From assembly GCA_031416415.1 (NCBI GenBank), contig JANOTP010000254.1:1-21514 (forward strand): a DNA stretch of 21,514 bases, given 5' to 3'. Numbering within the stretch: position 1 is the stretch's first letter; each line of letters starts with the position of its first letter. Under the pieces are notes generated by a model. That model did not search any database and was not told where the DNA came from. It saw nothing but the letters and a program-made list of their open reading frames with translations. The DNA is from JANYCO01 sp031416415 (GTDB lineage: Bacteria; Bacteroidota; Bacteroidia; Cytophagales; Cytophagaceae). Made by a program: the position numbers and the translations under genes. Positions 16,374 to 21,514 of the stretch are shown here, piece after piece.

Positions 16374-17549
16374 ATGATAAGTAATCGCCAGCTTTTTCTA
16401 AATTCTGTAGCACAAACCTCTGATAGTCCTTTGATGCTCGAAATAGAGAAGGCTGAGGGAATTTATCTCTATGGTGTAAATGGAGAAAAATACATTGATT
16501 TAATTTCAGGGATTTCGGTTAGCAATATTGGACATCGAAATCCTTTGGTTGTAGAGGCCATTAAGACTCAATTGGATCGTTACATGCATTTAATGGTGTT
16601 TGGAGAATATGTTCAATCACCACAGGTATTGCTGGCTGAAAAACTCAAAGAGACATTACCTAGCAAACTTGATAGTGTTTATTTTGTAAACTCAGGCACT
16701 GAAGCTACAGAAGGAGCATTGAAGTTAGCCAAAAGATATACGGGTAGAACAGAAATAATTTCTTTTAAAAATGCCTATCACGGTTCTACCAACGGTGCTC
16801 TATCGTTGATGGGGGATGAATATTTCAAGCAAGCTTACCGACCTTTATTGCCAGGAATTAAATTTATTGAATTTAATCAACTGGAAGGGTTAGATATAAT
16901 ATCCGAAAAAACAGCTGCTGTTATTGTTGAAACGATTCAAGGTGAAGCGGGTATTCGAATCCCAACCGAACATTATTTAAAGGCTTTAAGAACTAAATGT
17001 TCTGAGACTGGTGCGTTATTGATCTTAGATGAAATTCAAGCGGGATTTGGCCGTACGGGAAAGTTTTGGGCGTTTGAACATTTCGGAATTGAACCCGATA
17101 TATTGCTTACCTCTAAAGGAATGGGTGGAGGTATGCCAATAGGTGCTTTTATTGCACCCAAAGAAATAATGAACGTGTTAATGAATGATCCTGTCTTGGG
17201 TCATATCACTACTTTTGGTGGACATCCTGTTTGTTGTGCCGCTTCTTTAGCTACAATAGAAGTAATTTTAAACGAAGGTTTAATGCAGGGTATAGCACAC
17301 AAAGAAAAGCTTTTTCATGATTTATTAAAACACCCATCTATCCTACAAGTACGAAGTAAAGGATTGCTAATTGCGGTAGAATTTGAATCGTATGAAGTAC
17401 TAAAACCTATTATCGATAGAGCAATTAAAAAAGGTGTTATTACCGATTGGTTTTTGTTTTGTAATAATTCGATGAGAATTGCTCCACCACTTATTATTAC
17501 AGAAGAAGAAATTAAAGAAGTTTGCAGATTGATTCTTGAATCGATTTAG
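16374..17549 (+). CDS. Class III PLP-dependent aminotransferase
   Basis: Pyridoxal-phosphate enzyme of the acetylornithine/ornithine/GABA aminotransferase group. It shows NSGTEATEGALKLAKRYTGR (about 106-125, cofactor phosphate-binding region), DEIQAGFGRTGKFW with D219 contacting the pyridine nitrogen, and LLTSKGMGGGMPIGAF with the Schiff-base lysine K248. HPVCCAASLA follows, as in the family. The 391 residues are full length. The substrate cannot be fixed; an acetylornithine-type role is possible, but no other arginine gene is nearby. It begins only 10 bases after the MlaF-type gene, an odd operon partner for a lipid transporter, and ends at a strong terminator. Confidence 0.93.
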   Translation: MISNRQLFLNSVAQTSDSPLMLEIEKAEGIYLYGVNGEKYIDLISGISVSNIGHRNPLVVEAIKTQLDRYMHLMVFGEYVQSPQVLLAEKLKETLPSKLDSVYFVNSGTEATEGALKLAKRYTGRTEIISFKNAYHGSTNGALSLMGDEYFKQAYRPLLPGIKFIEFNQLEGLDIISEKTAAVIVETIQGEAGIRIPTEHYLKALRTKCSETGALLILDEIQAGFGRTGKFWAFEHFGIEPDILLTSKGMGGGMPIGAFIAPKEIMNVLMNDPVLGHITTFGGHPVCCAASLATIEVILNEGLMQGIAHKEKLFHDLLKHPSILQVRSKGLLIAVEFESYEVLKPIIDRAIKKGVITDWFLFCNNSMRIAPPLIITEEEIKEVCRLILESI

Positions 17550-17570
17550 ATGGTATGTGTTTATCCCTAA

Positions 17571-17600
17571 ACTAGTTTAATGATTAAACTAGTACTTTTT
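17571..17600 (+). terminator. Rho-independent terminator of the mlaE-mlaF-aminotransferase operon
   Basis: ACTAGTTTAAT at 17571-17581 and its exact complement at 17583-17593 form an 11-bp arm pair around a single base (the middle pairs would open as the loop). TTTTT follows at 17596-17600. It lies 21 bases after the aminotransferase stop and closes the operon. Confidence 0.78.
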
Positions 17601-17690
17601 AGCGTCGCATAAAGCAACTGGAATCATTAGTTTAGCCATTTTATATTATAAAAATAGTCCGTCACTATTTATTTTAGTGCTTCAGATAAT

Positions 17691-17749
17691 CCGCCCAGAG
17701 GGCTGCAAAATAATAGGCACAAGCCTAGAGGCTTGCGCCATCTGCGCGG
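17691..17749. repeat. GC-rich double-hairpin element, REP-like
   Basis: A compact palindromic block in AT-rich DNA. The inner hairpin has 10-bp arms 17716-17725 and 17730-17739 (9 of 10 paired) with loop TAGA. Outer arms 17691-17699 and 17741-17749 pair at 8 of 9 positions. An alternative short hairpin, GCCC-AGA-GGGC, forms at 17693-17703. It lies between two converging genes, as expected for REP/BIME-type dispersed repeats, and on the minus strand it may also serve as terminator for the T9SS type B gene, whose stop is at 17769. Only one copy is in this window, so its status as a repeat is inferred. Confidence 0.5.
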
Positions 17750-17768
17750 TTATAAAATTTATTTCCGC

Positions 17769-19994
17769 TCAACGAATAATCTGTAACCACCCTTTCTTCT
17801 CGCCTTTCCCCTCGTTATGACGTAGAGAAAAATAATAAATTCCATCGTCTAAAACTTTCCCCTCAAAACTATTGTCGTACCCTAGGTTCTGATAAATTCT
17901 GTCGCCCCAGCTGTTGTATAATTCAAGCGTCCATGTTTTAGGGCGGAGGTATTCTATGTAAAATATATCGTTTTTCCCATCATTATTAGGAGTAAGTAAA
18001 TTAGGAACCAGACCAATTATTGGAGAACAATCTATTGTAGTGCTAGTGCTATTTTTACAATTGTTATTATCTGTAACAAAAAGAGTGTAGGTGTCTTTTT
18101 GGTTGTGAGAGGTAACTATAGATTGAGTCGTATCGCCTGTACTCCAGAGATAGTTGTTAAATTGTTTATTTGTTGTTAATTCTACGATAGTATTTTTACA
18201 AAAGGTCTCTAGGTTAGTATCGAAAATAATTTCTGGTTGAGGAACTGGAAATATCTCAACAAACATAGTGTCTCTCTTTTGACATCCATATTCATTTTTA
18301 ACTAAAATACTATAGTCTCCAGTTTTAGGGGGATGAATGATTCTATAATTACTAAAAATACCATAGTCCCATTTATAGAAAGCAAAAGGGTATAACGTTT
18401 TTATTTTTAGGCCAGCATTTGCGCAAGCAGAAGTATCGTTGCCAAGTACATCAGTTGTAATTGGAGGGTTAAAATTTATATGAATAGTATCACTACTGCT
18501 GCATACTCCTTTTGTGATTGCTACATTATAAAAGCCACTATCTTTAACTGTGATATATTGTTCGTCAGCACCTGTGTTCCATAGGTAACTGTCTTTAAAA
18601 AATCCTGCATCTAAAGTAAGGCTATCTCCTTCGCAAATACTTTTGTCAAAGCCTAATTCAAGAAATCCAAAGTCAGAAAAATACCCATATCTAAAGCCTG
18701 TTTCTAATCCTCCATTTAGTGTTGCTAAATGGAAATCGGAAGAGTCGTTTTTTATCAAGTTTGTGCTACCTTCGGCTATGGCAGAGGGTTTGAATGAAAT
18801 TTTGGCATATTTCCAAACGCCTAAACTTCCAGGTACAGCATTGAAGTTGCTCGCTTTAACTAAAGTTGTGCTACCGTTCAATTGAAAGTAGGACTCATAA
18901 CCAGATTTTACTATAACTTGAATATAGAATTCTTCATTTGTTGATCGGGTAAAACTTACTTGTCTAGAACCGGTGCATCCAATAGGGGGAAGAATAGCTC
19001 CCCCTAGCTCACTTTCAAAGCCTGCTACGTGCCATACATAAACAGAGTCGGAAGAAGTAATATAAGTAGTAGGAGATACTATCTGAAATTCAAATGCTTG
19101 ACCTGCATTTAAGGTTGCTACAGGAATAGGATTACCGTCTAAGAATATATCTGTTGATGGTTTGGTAGCAATAATGTATAGTCGATCGGTATTTGTTGTG
19201 TCGGATACTTTTACGGCAATATATTCTTTACCCGTAAAATTGACTGGTATTATTTGATCCCCTGCTAAATCATAGTTAAAATTTTCTTGTATCGAGTCGT
19301 CTTTAACAGTAACTGCAATGGGTTTATTGGAGACAATGTGTGAACCTGTTGGATGCATAGAACCCAATTGAGAAGCCGCTTGAGTTGAATAAGTTTGTCC
19401 TTTTTGTAAAATTATCATATAACTTACTCCTGCCATATGCCCAATCATATTTTGAGTGGGAGTGATCGTAACAGTTGTATTGTTTTCCGTAGCTACAATG
19501 TCAAAAGAAGAATAACCTTGAGTAAGAGGACTGTTATTCCAGTGGGTTTGAAATGGAGTGTAAAATTCTTTACCCAAAGCATGGGTTCCTTTAAGAACAA
19601 ATATGTCAGAGTTAACACCTATTCCAAAGAAGTTAGTTCCTAATACTTCATAGTATACGGTTATAGGGTTACTAGATTTTATTAATAATCCGTAATTTAA
19701 AATTTGATTAGGAGGTTGGTTTTCTAGTTGGCTCAAATGATCGGTTAACTCAATAGATAGTGTGCTATTTGCTCCAATGGTTTGATTGATTGGAATAAAA
19801 GCATTGTTAGAGGGTTGTGAAATTGAAATTGTTGCAGATTTCTGAAGGGAGGATATTCTTAAATAAACGGGCTTGTCTGCATGCGTATCAGTTACTTCCG
19901 GTACGGCAAACCAAAATTCAGTGTCTACTTGAGCAGATAGTGGATTATGTAAAAAATAGGTGATGAGTAAAATAATAATTATCCGTGGTGCCAT
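17769..19994 (-). CDS. Secreted IgGFc-domain surface protein with T9SS type B sorting domain
   Basis: Probable surface adhesin or structural protein. A signal peptide occupies 1-21 (ITYFLHNPLSAQ, cleavage before Q22). Residues about 25-440 resemble the IgGFc-binding N-terminal domain found in many Bacteroidota surface proteins (FWFAVPEVT near the start; GSHIVSNKPIAVTVKDDS mid-domain). Three consecutive Ig/PKD-like units of about 62-75 residues follow, at roughly 453-522, 523-597 and 598-659. Each has a Cys near its start, a W-containing strand (YLWNTG, YKWDYG, YLWSTG) and a second Cys. The C-terminal 660-741 is a gliding-motility-associated/T9SS type B domain: VPNLLTPNNDGKNDIF, ELYNSWGDRIYQ, DGIYYFSL. 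Ligand unknown. It is followed by a GC-rich hairpin and diverges from the O-antigen-ligase-like gene. Confidence 0.88.
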   Translation of the reverse strand: MAPRIIIILLITYFLHNPLSAQVDTEFWFAVPEVTDTHADKPVYLRISSLQKSATISISQPSNNAFIPINQTIGANSTLSIELTDHLSQLENQPPNQILNYGLLIKSSNPITVYYEVLGTNFFGIGVNSDIFVLKGTHALGKEFYTPFQTHWNNSPLTQGYSSFDIVATENNTTVTITPTQNMIGHMAGVSYMIILQKGQTYSTQAASQLGSMHPTGSHIVSNKPIAVTVKDDSIQENFNYDLAGDQIIPVNFTGKEYIAVKVSDTTNTDRLYIIATKPSTDIFLDGNPIPVATLNAGQAFEFQIVSPTTYITSSDSVYVWHVAGFESELGGAILPPIGCTGSRQVSFTRSTNEEFYIQVIVKSGYESYFQLNGSTTLVKASNFNAVPGSLGVWKYAKISFKPSAIAEGSTNLIKNDSSDFHLATLNGGLETGFRYGYFSDFGFLELGFDKSICEGDSLTLDAGFFKDSYLWNTGADEQYITVKDSGFYNVAITKGVCSSSDTIHINFNPPITTDVLGNDTSACANAGLKIKTLYPFAFYKWDYGIFSNYRIIHPPKTGDYSILVKNEYGCQKRDTMFVEIFPVPQPEIIFDTNLETFCKNTIVELTTNKQFNNYLWSTGDTTQSIVTSHNQKDTYTLFVTDNNNCKNSTSTTIDCSPIIGLVPNLLTPNNDGKNDIFYIEYLRPKTWTLELYNSWGDRIYQNLGYDNSFEGKVLDDGIYYFSLRHNEGKGEKKGWLQIIR

Positions 19995-20076
19995 ATATCA
20001 AAAATAGTTATTTTGTTTTTTTATATCTAATTTTAAGTGATTCTTATCTTAATAATAAGTCTAATTGCTTTACTGT

Positions 20077-21514
20077 ATGCTTTTTAGGTTAAAACAAATT
20101 TCTTCCTATTCCTTATTCGTCCCTATCGTATCAGCAACGCTAATTATAATGGCGATTGGTTTGTTTTTCTTAACGAATAATTTCCTATTTCCTATAGTAT
20201 TGATTGCTCCATTCGCTATAATTTCTTTAGTTTCAGATTACAGGTATCTTTTCTATTTGTTATTACTTTCGTTGCCATTTTCTGTTCCAATTAGAGTAGA
20301 ATCGATAAATCTTAATATAATATTCCCTTCAGAAGTCATCATTGGTTTATTAGCGGTGTTGTCAGTAGTAGTTATTTTTTTTCAAGACAAAAAATCGGGC
20401 ATACTGAAACATCCAATTTCAGTTTTAGTGTTTGCGTATTGGTTTTTTCTGTTTATTAGTTTTGTTTTTTCAACAATGCCAATGGTTTCGTTTAAATCGT
20501 TACTTGTGGCTTCATCTTATCTGCTTGTGTTTTATTATTTAGTTTCTTATTATTTAATAAACAATGAATGGAATATTAAGCGAGTGTTTTTTTTGTATGC
20601 GTCTTCTTTGTTTTTGGTAGTACTCTTTACCACTTGGAAACACTCAGATTATGCTTTTAGTAAAACGTATTCCGGACAAATTGTATTGCCATTCTTTTCT
20701 GATCATACTATTTATGGGGCTTGTTTATCCTTTATGGTTCCTGTTTTTGCAATTTTATATTTTAAATCAAAAGAATTAAAATTGAGTTTTTCTTTTAAAA
20801 TGGCAGCATTATTTTTTCTCGTTTCTTTTTTAGTAGGGATATATCTTTCACATAGTAGAGCAACTTGGATTAGCTTGTTAAGTATGCCTATACTATTTCT
20901 TATTTTGAAATTTAAAATTTCGTTTAAATCGTTAATGGGAATTGGGGTAGTATTGATACTAGTTGCACTGTTGAATTTAGAATCGCTTGCGCCGATGTTT
21001 TTGAAAAATAAAAATGATTCAAAGGCCAAACGTGCTAATCTTGAAGAGCAGATAAGGTCTGTGACGAATGTTAAAAATGATGTATCTAATTCTGAACGAA
21101 TTAATAGATGGTTGTGTGCTTATCGTATGTTTAAAGAAAAACCTCTCACGGGTTATGGTGTTGGTACCTATCAATTTAAGTATATTCCTTTTCAAAAAGG
21201 ATCTGAAATGACCTCGATTAGTGTTACAAGTCCTAAAAATAATCATTCACAAGGAATGGGAGGGACTGCGCATTCCGAATATTTGCTTGCCTTATCGGAA
21301 AGCGGTCTTTTTTCTTCATTAATATTAATAGCGGTGTTTTTCTATTCCATGTTTTTAGGTATGAAACTTTTTTATACTATCTCAGGTGAATATAAATATT
21401 ATTCATTGATGATAATGATGAGTTTGTCAACGTATTTTATTCATGGTGTTTTTAATAATTTTTTAACAACAGATAAAGCTGCTTTCTTAGTATGGGCTGG
21501 GTTGGCTACCTTGT
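20077..21514 (+). CDS. O-antigen ligase/polymerase family membrane protein, 3' end cut by window
   Basis: Polytopic inner-membrane protein of the WaaL/Wzy (O-antigen ligase) family, which joins or polymerises surface polysaccharide on the periplasmic side. The frame opens at ATG 20077 (MLFRLKQISSYSLF; an in-frame TAA is five codons upstream) and stays open for 479 codons to the right edge. Many hydrophobic helices are interrupted by one large loop of about 80 residues holding SERINRWLCAYRMFKEKPLTGYGVGTYQF-type sequence (given here in part: NRWLCAYRMFKEKPLTGYG) and GGTAHSEYLLALSESGL, the characteristic periplasmic loop with conserved R and H. Ligase and polymerase roles cannot be told apart by sequence alone. 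An 82-base gap separates it from the divergent surface-protein gene. Confidence 0.85.
   Translation, partial: MLFRLKQISSYSLFVPIVSATLIIMAIGLFFLTNNFLFPIVLIAPFAIISLVSDYRYLFYLLLLSLPFSVPIRVESINLNIIFPSEVIIGLLAVLSVVVIFFQDKKSGILKHPISVLVFAYWFFLFISFVFSTMPMVSFKSLLVASSYLLVFYYLVSYYLINNEWNIKRVFFLYASSLFLVVLFTTWKHSDYAFSKTYSGQIVLPFFSDHTIYGACLSFMVPVFAILYFKSKELKLSFSFKMAALFFLVSFLVGIYLSHSRATWISLLSMPILFLILKFKISFKSLMGIGVVLILVALLNLESLAPMFLKNKNDSKAKRANLEEQIRSVTNVKNDVSNSERINRWLCAYRMFKEKPLTGYGVGTYQFKYIPFQKGSEMTSISVTSPKNNHSQGMGGTAHSEYLLALSESGLFSSLILIAVFFYSMFLGMKLFYTISGEYKYYSLMIMMSLSTYFIHGVFNNFLTTDKAAFLVWAGLATL

Noticed and set aside
17663..17679. Short inverted repeat CACTA / TAGTG next to the GC-rich block
   Set aside because: Five-base arms with a seven-base AT loop are expected by chance here.
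20712..21246. Two minus-strand frames at the right end
   Set aside because: Both are antisense to the open O-antigen-ligase-like frame, which carries the family loop motifs.
1..21514. Search for tRNA, rRNA, CRISPR arrays, insertion sequences, phage or toxin-antitoxin genes
   Set aside because: No cloverleaf-like sequence, regular spaced repeats, transposase or integrase motif was seen on either strand; subtle non-coding RNAs could be missed by eye.

Overview
The window looks like chromosome of a low-GC Bacteroidota bacterium (Cytophaga/Chitinophaga/Flavobacterium-type). Three things support this: two secreted proteins with type IX secretion (T9SS) C-terminal signals, one type A and one type B; genes typical of the phylum (membrane malate:quinone oxidoreductase, Ste24-type M48 protease, a YebC protein starting MGRAYE); and strongly AT-rich spacers with few clear Shine-Dalgarno sites. 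The genus cannot be resolved by eye. No tRNA, rRNA, CRISPR array, insertion sequence or phage gene is visible.

Layout. 1-1906 (minus): an RsmB/NOP rRNA cytosine methyltransferase followed by the peptidoglycan glycosyltransferase mtgA, cut by the left edge. 1970-7851 (plus): Ste24-like protease, mqo, xseA-xseB (overlapping) and a polytopic GT-C-like membrane protein. 7852-8089 is non-coding and may hold a decayed gene end. 8090-9991 (minus): yebC, a YchJ-family protein and an FKBP isomerase, with a perfect hairpin terminator between the last two. A 344-bp intergenic region then precedes a large secreted GH81 beta-1,3-glucanase (10336-13482). A small orphan protein (13573-13782, minus) converges on it and has a strong terminator of its own. 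An SDR oxidoreductase (14040-14750, minus) diverges from a compact plus-strand operon: MlaE-type permease, MlaF-type ATPase and a class III aminotransferase, closed by a terminator and a GC-rich double-hairpin repeat. The right end has a 741-residue T9SS type B surface protein (minus) and, divergently, an O-antigen-ligase-like protein that runs off the window.

How the genes fit together. Most are housekeeping or envelope functions: cell-wall synthesis, lipid transport across the envelope, surface polysaccharide ligation and membrane proteolysis. The accessory part is the secreted layer. The GH81 enzyme would cut laminarin-like or fungal beta-1,3-glucans outside the cell, and the IgGFc-domain protein is probably a surface adhesin. 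No SusC/SusD pair accompanies the glucanase, so it is not part of a classical polysaccharide utilisation locus within this window. I do not see an unambiguous new multi-gene system. The best leads are the double-hairpin repeat at 17691-17749, the orphan 69-residue gene with its dedicated terminator, the possible gene remnant at about 7907-8020, and the two T9SS cargo genes.
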